DNA from: Nitrospira sp.
GTDB taxonomy: Bacteria > Nitrospirota > Nitrospiria > Nitrospirales > Nitrospiraceae
Length of the DNA: 32,423 nucleotides
NCBI GenBank assembly: GCA_015903945.1
Contig: JABMDL010000021.1
Span: forward strand, 1 to 32,423
Reading direction: 5' to 3'
A program made the translations under genes and the position numbers. How positions within the stretch are numbered: position 1 is the first letter of the stretch; every line of letters starts with the position of its first letter. This document shows positions 1 through 7,375 of this stretch, one piece after another. Under the pieces are notes generated by a model that was not told the origin of the DNA, searched no databases, and saw nothing but the letters and a program-made list of their open reading frames with translations.

Positions 1-117
1 CGCCCGCTGGTACAGCACCCAGAACACCCCGATCCCCAGCATCGCCAACCACCCGATCTTCACCGGCCTTGAGTCATACCACTGCGAAATGTCATACCCT
101 CGATCTGACGCTGCCAT
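1..117 (-). CDS. Small membrane protein, 3' end beyond window edge
   Basis: An open frame starts with ATG at 117 and runs off the left edge after 39 codons. The N-terminus is polar (MAASDRGYDISQWYDS) and is followed by a hydrophobic segment at about residues 21-36 (IGWLAMLGIGVFWVLY), so a single membrane anchor with a short cytoplasmic head is likely. The start is supported by a strong Shine-Dalgarno sequence (AAGGAGGG) ending about 6 nt before the ATG, and by a 14-bp palindrome that overlaps it. I do not recognise the family. It could be a short accessory subunit of a membrane complex, but nothing here proves it. Confidence 0.6.
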   Translation of the reverse strand, partial: MAASDRGYDISQWYDSRPVKIGWLAMLGIGVFWVLYQRA

Positions 118-538
118 GATACACCCTCCTTATATAAGGACTTACCAAGGTATTGGTTTGTTACCTACCACTTGTCCCAAAAAAACGGATTCATCTTACA
201 CTGACTCAGCGCCTGATAAGACAAGTGAATGTTACTCCAGGTAGCCGGGATTTGCAAGGATAGGGCTCTTTGAAACCAATCGACTCCGTTCCGGCCCCAT
301 CCTGGATGTCAATTGAGAGCGGGCTGGCCCTGTACGAAAATCAAAGTCTTCAGTAAATGCCATGATTTCCGCTCGCACCGTTGATCGCGGCAGGTTCCGT
401 GATGACTCTTGCGCCTCCCACCAAGACCCTCTTACAATGCATTCGCAATCCCACATTCCAGGCACTTCGTTCATTGACTGTACATATAGAGAGAATCCCC
501 GCATGGGCAGAACATCGCCTTGATCCCCTCAGTCCAGT
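118..538. other. Intergenic region with palindromes, no convincing gene
   Basis: This 421-base stretch separates the leftward small membrane protein from the rightward DUF1566 gene. It holds a 14-bp palindrome at 127-140, a short hairpin motif ACCAA-GGTA-TTGGT around 144-157, an A-run at 179-185, and an 8-bp inverted repeat (CACTTGTC at 169-176, GACAAGTG at 220-227). These lie within about 110 bases upstream of the leftward gene and probably belong to its promoter/5' leader. The half nearer 538 shows no clear promoter or ribosome-binding site. A 90-codon leftward frame at 232-504 has no family resemblance and was not called. Confidence 0.5.
127..140. promoter_or_regulatory. 14-bp perfect palindrome overlapping an RBS
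   Basis: TCCTTATATAAGGA is self-complementary. On the minus strand its right half runs into the Shine-Dalgarno sequence of the small membrane protein that starts at 117. It could be a dimeric repressor site or simply an AT-rich promoter/leader element; its role is inferred from position only. Confidence 0.35.
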
Positions 539-1108
539 ATGGAAGCCAAGTGGATCATCGGAGCCGGATTTCTCGTGGCCATGGGAGGCTTCTATTTTTT
601 CGGCTCTGAACAATGGCGGGCTTCAACCGGCGGTAAATCCGCGGGAAAAGAAGAAATTATCGCGGAGATTATTCGGAATTGGCAAGACGCACACCCGGCG
701 GCCCGGCGATTCGTGATCCTGCCCACGTACAACAACGACGCGGTGTTGGATAAAGAGACAGGGCTTGTGTGGGAGCTGGCCCCGCAGGCCGCGGCCCTCA
801 CGTGGAACGAAGCCCGTATCGTTTGTATCACGAGGGGGACGGGAGGACAGAAAGGCTGGCGGCTACCCGCGCCGAGCGAGATGCGCAGTTTGGTCGGGCC
901 CGCCGTTGATGCTCCAGGCCCAAACCTTCCTCCGGGCCACCCCTTCTTGAATATCCAGCCGACTTCCTATTGGACCGTCGTGCCCGAGGAGAACCAGCCT
1001 TCTTATGCGAAGTACCTTGATGCATTTTTAGGCAATGTCTTGAGCCTGACCAGAATCTATACGTTCCCGGTTTGGTGCGTCCGTGGCCCAATGAAGATGG
1101 ACGACTAG
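539..1108 (+). CDS. DUF1566 domain protein with N-terminal membrane anchor
   Basis: The protein has 189 residues. Residues about 4-21 (WIIGAGFLVAMGGFYFFG) form one hydrophobic segment, so it is probably anchored in the inner membrane or exported. From about residue 58 the pattern fits the DUF1566 / Lcl C-terminal family: a 'D..TGLVWE' strand (KETGLVWE), 'W.EA...C', 'GWRLPAPSEMRSLV', 'YWT', and a closing 'VWCVRG'. The cysteines of ARIVCI and VWCVRG may pair, as conserved cysteines in this fold often do. Members are usually surface or periplasmic proteins of unknown function related to the C-type-lectin-like/FGE-like fold. The ATG at 539 has no clear Shine-Dalgarno, so the start is moderately certain. 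No functional partner is evident; pyrE follows after 116 bases. Confidence 0.72.
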   Translation: MEAKWIIGAGFLVAMGGFYFFGSEQWRASTGGKSAGKEEIIAEIIRNWQDAHPAARRFVILPTYNNDAVLDKETGLVWELAPQAAALTWNEARIVCITRGTGGQKGWRLPAPSEMRSLVGPAVDAPGPNLPPGHPFLNIQPTSYWTVVPEENQPSYAKYLDAFLGNVLSLTRIYTFPVWCVRGPMKMDD

Positions 1109-1224
1109 ACGCGTGGTGCAGATGTGTACAGGTGCTGAGTGCGCCGGCCGATCAGGTCCAAGAAAACGTCTACCAACACGCCTCTGCACAGTGTAGAATG
1201 CCCTCGCGTTAGTGATCCGGGACG

Positions 1225-1809
1225 ATGCATCTGGCCATGCCGACTCTGCACACGGAACTCGCACAGGCATTTCACCGCACACAGTCATTTCAGTGGAATC
1301 CCCAGGGATTTAAACTGGCTTCCGGACTGACCAGCCCGTTCTACATCGATTGCCGCTCTTTGATGGCCCATCCTGGCGCCCGACGGTTGGTGGCGCAGTT
1401 GTCCTATGACGTCTTACGACCTGTGAATGTTGATTGTCTCGGCGGGCTTGAGATTGGGGCAATTGCTATTGCCACATCCATCTCGGATTATGCATTTGCC
1501 GCACAGCCACGGAGGGAATGGCGGACGTTTGTTGTGAGGAAGCAGGCCAAAGATCACGGCCTCGGCAAGGTGATTGAAGGAGCAGTTCGCTCGGGCGATC
1601 AGGCGGTGATCGTCGACGATGTTCTGACGAGCGGGGGCTCGTTGCTGAAGGCGGTGGCGGCAGCCCGTAGCGCAGGGCTTGCCGTCACGCACGCGTTAGT
1701 CATTGTGGATCGGATGGAGCAGGACGGCAGGAAGAAGGTTGAAGAAGAAGGCCTCACGCTGTTCAGCCTATTGAGCATCGAAGACTTGATGAAAGAGCGG
1801 TCGACGTAA
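1225..1809 (+). CDS. pyrE: Orotate phosphoribosyltransferase
   Basis: PyrE joins orotate to PRPP to make OMP, the fifth step of de novo UMP synthesis, in the cytoplasm. At 194 residues it is close to the usual 190-215. Visible motifs: SGLTSPFYIDCR for substrate binding near the N-terminus, GGLEIGAIAIA in the place of the usual G-rich loop, FVVRKQAKDHG (catalytic flexible loop with Lys and His), and the PRPP-binding signature AVIVDDVLTSGGS. The ATG at 1225 is used here, but it lacks a good ribosome-binding site. The in-frame ATG at 1237 (MPTLHTELAQAF) is an equally plausible start. The gene stands alone; no other pyrimidine gene is adjacent, and it faces the lipoprotein gene tail-to-tail. Confidence 0.93.
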   Translation: MHLAMPTLHTELAQAFHRTQSFQWNPQGFKLASGLTSPFYIDCRSLMAHPGARRLVAQLSYDVLRPVNVDCLGGLEIGAIAIATSISDYAFAAQPRREWRTFVVRKQAKDHGLGKVIEGAVRSGDQAVIVDDVLTSGGSLLKAVAAARSAGLAVTHALVIVDRMEQDGRKKVEEEGLTLFSLLSIEDLMKERST

Positions 1810-1817
1810 CAGTCTCA

Positions 1818-1844
1818 GCGGCTTTATTTGCGAAGGCGAGCCGC
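1818..1844. terminator. Stem-loop between convergent pyrE and lipoprotein genes
   Basis: GCGGCT at 1818-1823 pairs with AGCCGC at 1839-1844 across a 15-nt loop that includes TTTATTTG. It fills the 35-base gap between two convergent genes, which suggests a bidirectional terminator. There is no clean U-tract on either side, so strength is uncertain. Confidence 0.4.
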
Positions 1845-2162
1845 CTACTCGCAGAGAAACTGAATTCCCCACCGCCGTTCCTGTATCACCTCTTCCTGCC
1901 CTTCCATCGGACTCACGACCCGAGACCGCCCCTGGGCTTCCCCCTCACGGACAATCGTGTAGGACCGGGCTCCACATTTCTCTTGTATGAGGGCAAGCGC
2001 CTCCGTGCGGAACGACGACAGCAGAGAGCCTTGGTCGCCTCTGAACGGATACACCACAACTCCCCCGTTCTCATGCTCCTGCACGAACTTGACTCCGTCG
2101 GCACAGCCGACGAGAGCGACCACCGCGATCGTGGCGACCACGCTTGACCAGCTCTTCCGCAT
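1845..2162 (-). CDS. Small putative lipoprotein
   Basis: I start the gene at the ATG at 2162 rather than at an upstream in-frame ATG at 2219, because the shorter form begins with a proper lipoprotein signal: MRK, a hydrophobic run, and the lipobox LVGC with Cys20. The mature part (about 86 residues) is polar with strands such as GGVVVYPFRG, a segment ALALIQEKCGARSYTIVREGEAQG, and a C-terminal WGIQFLCE. Two further cysteines may form a disulfide. It is probably tethered to the inner or outer membrane. I do not recognise a named family. It is divergent from the rhodanese gene, with only 55 bases between the two starts, so the two may share a control region. Confidence 0.68.
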   Translation of the reverse strand: MRKSWSSVVATIAVVALVGCADGVKFVQEHENGGVVVYPFRGDQGSLLSSFRTEALALIQEKCGARSYTIVREGEAQGRSRVVSPMEGQEEVIQERRWGIQFLCE

Positions 2163-2217
2163 GCTTTTATTATGGAGAGAGATGGTGCCGGCTGCAATAC
2201 TCCAAAGGAGCAAGACC

Positions 2218-2640
2218 ATGAAACTCTCAATGATCGCGACGCTGGGGTGCCTGCTTGCCGGTCTTGTGCTGTGCGATGTGGCCGGATCCTACCACTCCTA
2301 TTTGCTGACGGTGCAGCAGCTGCAGGTGAATTTGTCGAAGGCCGGCTCCACCAGCAAGAAAGGATTCATCCTCGTCGATGTTCGCTCTCCAGAGGAGCAT
2401 CAGGCCGGTATGATCCCCGGCACGGATCTCAATATCGATTTCCGCGAGATTCAAGCCAGGCATCGAGAGATCGGCGCACAGCTCGACGAGCACATTGTCG
2501 TGTATTGCCAATCGGGACGTCGAAGCAACATTGCTGCGGAGACGCTCGCGGACCTCGGCTATCGCCATGTCTACAACGTGTCCGGGAGCATGAACGCGTG
2601 GCTTGAAGCCGGATACCCGGTCGAACGACCACGGCGCTAG
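2218..2640 (+). CDS. Exported rhodanese-like sulfurtransferase domain protein
   Basis: The single rhodanese domain covers about residues 35-137 of 140. The catalytic loop is CQSGRRS with the active-site Cys, as in small GlpE/PspE-like proteins that transfer sulfane sulfur. Flanking rhodanese signatures are also present: FILVDVRSPEEHQAGMIPG and GYRHVYNVSGSMNAWLEAGYPV. The first about 20 residues (MKLSMIATLGCLLAGLVLC) are hydrophobic, so the protein is probably periplasmic or membrane anchored; LVLC is a poor lipobox because the -1 residue is Leu. The start at 2218 is chosen for the AAAGGAG ribosome-binding site 7 nt upstream. The frame stays open further 5' but has no signal peptide there. The substrate is unknown. 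Confidence 0.85.
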   Translation: MKLSMIATLGCLLAGLVLCDVAGSYHSYLLTVQQLQVNLSKAGSTSKKGFILVDVRSPEEHQAGMIPGTDLNIDFREIQARHREIGAQLDEHIVVYCQSGRRSNIAAETLADLGYRHVYNVSGSMNAWLEAGYPVERPRR

Positions 2641-2670
2641 CCCGTCCCGAACAAATCCAAATAGGCTGAG

Positions 2671-2727
2671 GTCGAGGTTAAGGCTGAGGGGAGGTTCCAT
2701 TTGCTTCACCTTAGCCTCAACCTTGAC
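2671..2727. repeat. Imperfect inverted repeat / stem-loop between convergent genes
   Basis: The arm at 2671-2691 and the reverse complement of 2707-2727 match at 17 of 21 positions, around a 15-nt loop. Two of the four differences become G-U pairs in a rightward transcript. The arms are built of GAGGTTAAGGCTGAGG-like purine-rich units. It lies between the tail-to-tail rhodanese and glycosidase-like genes, so it could be a bidirectional terminator or a dispersed intergenic repeat. Confidence 0.5.
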
Positions 2728-2767
2728 AGCTATGAAGCGGCGGGCTTTCGCAACATTCTCAGGTCGG

Positions 2768-3679
2768 TCACCGCGGGCTCACCCCAATCACAGTCGGGAG
2801 AGGGATGTGCGCGACACTGCCTCCTCCGAATAACGTTTTCCAAGACATACGATCTTCGGTGTGTTGCGCTTCCCGCCACAGCGACTCCGACACAAGCACA
2901 TCGGATGATGAACCTCCGTCCATAGCCATGGCCTGTCGTACGGACGGCACTGTCTCCCGAAGACATTGACCGATGTCGTAGAGGGTCATGAGGTCCCGGC
3001 TCTTGAGGATCAGAATATGCCCATTGCCGGTTTCTGCGACAATCGTTTGGTAGGCGCGCTTCCCCGTCTGACGCACGCGAATGTTTCCACGATGGTCCAA
3101 CAGCATCAGCGCCTGGGCGGCTTCTCGATAGGGTGGCCGTCGCTCATCAAAGCCCTCGACGGTCAAGTCCAGCACCCGAGCGTTCTTCAAGCCGGAGACC
3201 GATGGCTCCGCCACGAATAATCCCTGCCATGTTGCATGGCGGCGGCTCCCCAGTGACTGGCCATCCTTATACAGCAAGCCTAGATAGGCGAAGTTTTCTC
3301 GAAAGAGTCCCGCATTGAAGAGGACCGCGTGACCTGTCCGCTTGTGCCATTCCTCGATGGTTGGGGGTTGTGAAAGATGTTCTTGTGCGTAGTGGTGGAC
3401 CGCAAATCTCGTACGCTCGGGATCGATGTCAATGGCTAAAAGGGCCGGCACCGCCGGACACGACTTTCCCGGTGACCAGACCGATACCGCAAGGCCAGTC
3501 GCCAAACGTTCCCACAGGATGGATTCGGCAATGCTCTCATGAGGCAGAGCCAGCAACACCAACACGATCCCGCAGATGCGACGCACATACCGACCGGCAT
3601 TGCTCAACACGGTTGGAATCATGGCGGTGTCCGAATCCACCGTATGCACGGTGTGGGTGTGATGGCAACGCATGATCAT
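2768..3679 (-). CDS. Phosphodiester glycosidase (NAGPA/DUF2233) domain protein
   Basis: The C-terminal two-thirds match the NAGPA/DUF2233 family, whose eukaryotic member removes GlcNAc from a phosphodiester. Visible features are AVLFNAGLFRENFAYLGLLYKDG near the middle and the signature AMAMDGGSSSDVLV towards the C-terminus. The N-terminus carries a hydrophobic stretch IVLVLLALPHESIAES that looks like a signal peptide, so the protein is probably periplasmic. The longest frame starts at 3679, but the ATG at 3622 (MIPTVLSNAGRY) gives a more typical signal peptide; neither has a clear ribosome-binding site. It follows the hybrid kinase by 20 bases on the same strand and may be co-transcribed with the upstream two-component genes. 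Bacterial substrates of this family are poorly known, so the substrate is not assigned. Confidence 0.78.
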   Translation of the reverse strand: MIMRCHHTHTVHTVDSDTAMIPTVLSNAGRYVRRICGIVLVLLALPHESIAESILWERLATGLAVSVWSPGKSCPAVPALLAIDIDPERTRFAVHHYAQEHLSQPPTIEEWHKRTGHAVLFNAGLFRENFAYLGLLYKDGQSLGSRRHATWQGLFVAEPSVSGLKNARVLDLTVEGFDERRPPYREAAQALMLLDHRGNIRVRQTGKRAYQTIVAETGNGHILILKSRDLMTLYDIGQCLRETVPSVRQAMAMDGGSSSDVLVSESLWREAQHTEDRMSWKTLFGGGSVAHIPLPTVIGVSPR

Positions 3680-3699
3680 GGCCGCACGACCGGGAATGT

Positions 3700-5307
3700 T
3701 CAGAGGGCCGTGGTGGGCTGCGGTATCGGTCGTGTGAATCCGGTCTGGTTTGTGTCCAGCAGCTCGCGAATTGTTCGTGCGAGCGTTTCGAGTGTAAACG
3801 GTTTTTGCAGATAGGCGCTGGCCGGATCGCCGGCTCCGATATTCACATCATCGGAGTAGCCTGAGATGAAGAGGAGCTTCAGCCCCGGCTTGATCACCCG
3901 AAGGTGCTTGGCCAATTCCGTCCCACTCATCCCCGGCATCACCACATCCGTCAGGAGAAGTTGCAACTCTCCCATCTGTTGCGTGCCCACGAGGCAGGCC
4001 TCGAGTCCGTGCTTGGCCTCGAACACTCGGTACCCCATTTTGCGGAGCTCGTCCCGAAGCAGCTCACGAACACCGGCGTCGTCTTCAACTAACAGAATCG
4101 TTTCCTGGCCGCCCGGTGAGGGCCGGATCAGATCATGGTGAGGACCTTTGTCAAGTTCCACGACCGCACTCGGAAGATACACGTCGAATCGAGTGCCTCG
4201 GCCGATCTCGCTGGTCACATCCAATCCTCCCCCGTTCTGGGTCACGATTCCGAAGACGGTCGAGAGGCCGAGTCCGGTTCCCTTTCCCTCTTCCTTGGTG
4301 GTGAAGAAGGGCTCAAAGATGTGAGCTTGCACTTCCGGAAACATTCCGCAGCCTGTATCCGAGACAGACAGCCGGACATAGGAACCGGGAGGCAGGGGTC
4401 TGAGATGATAGGCCGGCGTCCCGGTAAGACGGGAGGCACTCGTTTCGATGACCAGCTGCCCGCCATTGGGCATCGCATCTCGGGCATTGACGACCAGGTT
4501 GATGATGATCTGTTCAAGCTGCGACGGCTCGACCGTCACACGTAGATTCTCCGAGCTCAGCTTCAAGGCCAAGTCGACATCCGCCCCGACCAGCCTGCGC
4601 ATCATGGATTCGATGTCGGCGAGAACGGCGTTCACGTTCAATACTTTCGGCTCGGACGGTTGTTTCCTGCTGAACGCGAGTAATTGCCTGACCAGGGCCG
4701 CGGCCCGCTCACCGGCCTTTTGCATCTCCTCGATCTTGCTTCTCTGCGGATTGTCCGGGCTCATCTCGTTCAGTAACACCTGGCTATGGCCCATGATAAC
4801 GGTCAGCAGGTTATTAAAGTCATGAGCCACTCCGCCCGCTAATCGGCCGACCGCCTCCATTTTTTGCGCCTGCCGAAGTTGCAGCTCGCTTTGACGGAGC
4901 GCTGTCTCCGCTCGGGTGCGCTCCACGTGATCCTGGAATGATCGGAGGGCCCGCTGAACCGACGGAACCAGGCGCCCAAGCCGTTGCTTCAATATGTAGT
5001 CCGTAGCACCCCGTTGCATCGTGTCGATGGCGAGTTCCTCGCCGAGCGTTCCCGACACAAACAAGAACGGAACGTCAGGAGCAATAGTTCTGGCCAGCTC
5101 AAGGGCGACGATGCCGTCAAATCCGGGAAGGGAATAGTCGGCCAGGATCAGATCCGTTTGGCCTTCCTTGAGGGCTTTGACAAACGCCTCACGACTGTCG
5201 ACACGGCGCGGGGTGCAGGGAATTCCTCCCTCCGTCAGCATCGTGGCGATGAGGTCGGCATCGGTCGGGTTATCTTCCAGGTGGAGCACTCGTAGGGGAG
5301 TTGTCAC
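3700..5307 (-). CDS. Hybrid REC-HisKA-HATPase-REC histidine kinase
   Basis: The 535-residue cytoplasmic protein has no transmembrane segment. Order: receiver domain at about 1-125 with acceptor Asp57 (ILADYSLPG) and the KQ.LG end; a coiled-coil linker (RTRAETALRQSELQLRQAQ); HisKA with phospho-acceptor His162 in GGVAHDFNNLL; HATPase with N-box NLVVNARDAM, G1 box DTGCGM and G2 box GKGTGLGLSTVFGIV; and a C-terminal receiver at about 415-520 (LLLTDVVMPGMSG). The GTG start at 5307 is supported by GAGG 5 nt upstream. An N-terminal receiver on a kinase suggests input from another phosphorelay member, perhaps the coupled kinase/regulator pair just upstream (16-base gap). The signal and output are unknown. 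Confidence 0.9.
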   Translation of the reverse strand: MTTPLRVLHLEDNPTDADLIATMLTEGGIPCTPRRVDSREAFVKALKEGQTDLILADYSLPGFDGIVALELARTIAPDVPFLFVSGTLGEELAIDTMQRGATDYILKQRLGRLVPSVQRALRSFQDHVERTRAETALRQSELQLRQAQKMEAVGRLAGGVAHDFNNLLTVIMGHSQVLLNEMSPDNPQRSKIEEMQKAGERAAALVRQLLAFSRKQPSEPKVLNVNAVLADIESMMRRLVGADVDLALKLSSENLRVTVEPSQLEQIIINLVVNARDAMPNGGQLVIETSASRLTGTPAYHLRPLPPGSYVRLSVSDTGCGMFPEVQAHIFEPFFTTKEEGKGTGLGLSTVFGIVTQNGGGLDVTSEIGRGTRFDVYLPSAVVELDKGPHHDLIRPSPGGQETILLVEDDAGVRELLRDELRKMGYRVFEAKHGLEACLVGTQQMGELQLLLTDVVMPGMSGTELAKHLRVIKPGLKLLFISGYSDDVNIGAGDPASAYLQKPFTLETLARTIRELLDTNQTGFTRPIPQPTTAL

Positions 5308-5323
5308 GGAACCTCAATCAAGG

Positions 5324-5779
5324 CTAGTGTCCGGAGCCGGGTCTTTCAGGCGGGGGCTCATTGATCAGGCCCCAGAACATGCCCAGTTCTTTGACCGCGG
5401 ACACGAACTGGTGAAATTCCACCGGTTTGACCACGTAGGCATTGGCGCCCAATGAGTAGCTCTCGCTGAGATCGCGTTCTTCTCGGGAAGACGTCAACAT
5501 CACGACCGGAATCGGTCGGAGTGTTGCGTCGGACTTGATAACCCGTAAGACCTCCAGCCCGTTGACCTTCGGCATCTTGAGATCGAGAAAGACCACCGCT
5601 GGATTCCCTTTGAGGCGGGATGTGAATTGCCCGCGGCAGTAGAGATAGTCCAGCACCTCCGCGCCGTCGTGACAGAGCACGACTTTATCGGCGATCTGTT
5701 GTTCCTCCATCGCAGCCATGGCGAGTTCGGCATCGCGGGGATTATCTTCAGCGAGTAGAATCGGTTTTATGGCGGTCAT
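5324..5779 (-). CDS. Single-domain response regulator, Rcp1-like
   Basis: The 151-residue receiver has the acidic pair ED at 11-12, phospho-acceptor Asp66 (VVFLDLKMPKVNG), the Thr/Ser switch (VMLTSS) and Lys in VVKPVEF. The long beta3 approach (CRGQFTSRLKGNPAVV) and the 'LKMP..NGLEVL' motif are typical of Rcp1-like regulators that partner phytochrome-type kinases. The ATG at 5779 overlaps the upstream kinase stop codon (ATGA) and has AGGAGG upstream, so translation is coupled. It has no output domain, so it probably works by protein interaction or as a phosphorelay shuttle to the hybrid kinase encoded next. Confidence 0.9.
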   Translation of the reverse strand: MTAIKPILLAEDNPRDAELAMAAMEEQQIADKVVLCHDGAEVLDYLYCRGQFTSRLKGNPAVVFLDLKMPKVNGLEVLRVIKSDATLRPIPVVMLTSSREERDLSESYSLGANAYVVKPVEFHQFVSAVKELGMFWGLINEPPPERPGSGH

Positions 5780-7308
5780 GTTCGAGGCCTCCTGGTTGGA
5801 AGCGCCACATAGAAGGTCGCTCCCTTGTCCGGCTCCCCCTCCGCCCACGTGCGCCCTCCATGGCGATGCACGATGCGGCGCACATTTGCGAGCCCGATGC
5901 CGGTGCCTTCAAACTCGTCCGCTCGGTGGAGCCGTTGGAAGACGCCGAACAGCTTGCCTGCATATTGCATGTCAAACCCCACTCCGTTGTCCCTGACGAA
6001 GAGCACAATTTCTCTCGGCAGCCGACGATCGATGCCGATCTCAATTTTGGCTATTGGCCTGGTACTCGTAAACTTGACGGCATTGGCGATCAGATTCATG
6101 AACACTTGCCGCAGCATGGCCGGATCGCCCGGCACCTCCGGCAGTTGTTCAATTGTCCAAGATATCTCGCGTCCTTGCAAGTCAAGTCGCAAATCGTAAA
6201 TGACGGTTTTCACCAACTGGTCTAAGTTGACCGTGGTCCGAAGCATCTCCTGGCGGCCCATGCGGGAGAAGACCAGCAGATCATCGATCAGCTGGCCCAT
6301 CTGTTTGGCGGAGTCGGAGATCGTCTGCAAGTATCGAGCGGCTTTTTCGTTCAGCGAGTCCGTGACCGCTTTCCGCAACAGCGAGGCATAGCCGTCGATG
6401 TGTCGCAACGGCGCCCTGAGGTCGTGCGAGACCGAATAGCTGAACGATTCCAGCTCTTTATTCGCCGCCTCAAGCAGCTCACCGCGCCGTTGGAGCTCGG
6501 CGGCGACACGCCGCCGTTCCGTAATGTCGTGGCGGATCAAGTAGTACACAGCGGCTAACAGCACCAGCTGGAGCACGGCTCCGGTACCGAGAAGGATAAT
6601 GGTGCGCGTCGTGGTGGAGGCAGATATCATGATCCGCCTCTGGAGCGCTTGTTGTTCAGACATCTCCATCTCCGCGATGAGACGGTGAATTTCTCGAAGC
6701 TCCTCTTTGGCGGCCCCCTCGAGGGCCAACTGCTTAACGGCCTGGAACCCGTGGCTCACCAGCTGGTCAATGGCGCCCGCCTCGGCGGCAAGTTGCCGGT
6801 CTATCATGTGTTCCAGCCGATCGATGCGCTGCTGCTGCTCCGGCGACCCTTCGGTCAGGTTGGCGAGGTATTGCAAGAACTTGGGCTTTTGTTCCACAAC
6901 GTTCCAGTAGGCATCCAGGTACAACGATTCACCGGTCACTAAGTACCGTCTGTGGTTGTTCTCTGCTTCGTCCATGGTTACATCAATGCTGGCCAGGAGA
7001 CGGACGAGCTCATGGCTGCGTGTGTCGAGCTTGCTGTTAGCGACAACGATACTGGTATTGCGGTATGACACCGTACTGATAATGAGAATGCCCACGAACA
7101 CAAGACCGAAACCCGCCAAGATCCTGCGCTCAATTGTGAGGGTGCGAAACCATAAGATGGGAGAGCGCCAAAATGGCTCTCGGCGCAGCGCGGAGGTGGT
7201 GACGGGGAGGGGTTCGGGCTCACGCGTCCGGGAATGAGGCAACTGCGGCTGGCTGGTCGTTGCCGATGCCGTGGGTGTGGAAGATTCAGATTGGAAATCG
7301 CGGGTCAT
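5776..7308 (-). CDS. CHASE3 sensor histidine kinase
   Basis: This membrane kinase has 510 residues. A proline/serine-rich N-terminal tail (1-50) precedes TM1 at about 63-81. The extracytoplasmic region 82-235 has the CHASE3 hallmarks (ETENN-like DEAENNHRRYLVTGESLYLDAY). TM2 lies at about 236-258, followed by a coiled coil, HisKA with His295 in SYSVSHDLRAPLRHIDGY, and HATPase with N-box NLIANAVKF, G1 DNGVGFD and GTGIGLANVRRIV. The kinase core is of the phytochrome/Cph1 type, which fits its Rcp1-like regulator encoded with a 4-base overlap. CHASE3 ligands are unknown. It lies 67 bases downstream of nuoN on the same strand, so read-through from the nuo operon is possible. The ATG at 7308 lacks a strong ribosome-binding site. 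Confidence 0.9.
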   Translation of the reverse strand: MTRDFQSESSTPTASATTSQPQLPHSRTREPEPLPVTTSALRREPFWRSPILWFRTLTIERRILAGFGLVFVGILIISTVSYRNTSIVVANSKLDTRSHELVRLLASIDVTMDEAENNHRRYLVTGESLYLDAYWNVVEQKPKFLQYLANLTEGSPEQQQRIDRLEHMIDRQLAAEAGAIDQLVSHGFQAVKQLALEGAAKEELREIHRLIAEMEMSEQQALQRRIMISASTTTRTIILLGTGAVLQLVLLAAVYYLIRHDITERRRVAAELQRRGELLEAANKELESFSYSVSHDLRAPLRHIDGYASLLRKAVTDSLNEKAARYLQTISDSAKQMGQLIDDLLVFSRMGRQEMLRTTVNLDQLVKTVIYDLRLDLQGREISWTIEQLPEVPGDPAMLRQVFMNLIANAVKFTSTRPIAKIEIGIDRRLPREIVLFVRDNGVGFDMQYAGKLFGVFQRLHRADEFEGTGIGLANVRRIVHRHGGRTWAEGEPDKGATFYVALPTRRPRT

Positions 7309-7375
7309 AATGAAGGGCTGCTCACACGGTACATTCGTGGAGTAATTGTAGCAGAACCTGTGCCAGGAACCGAAA

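Noticed and set aside
232..504. 90-codon leftward frame in the first intergenic region
   Set aside because: No Shine-Dalgarno, no family resemblance, no hydrophobic or motif pattern; it could be a decayed gene but cannot be supported.
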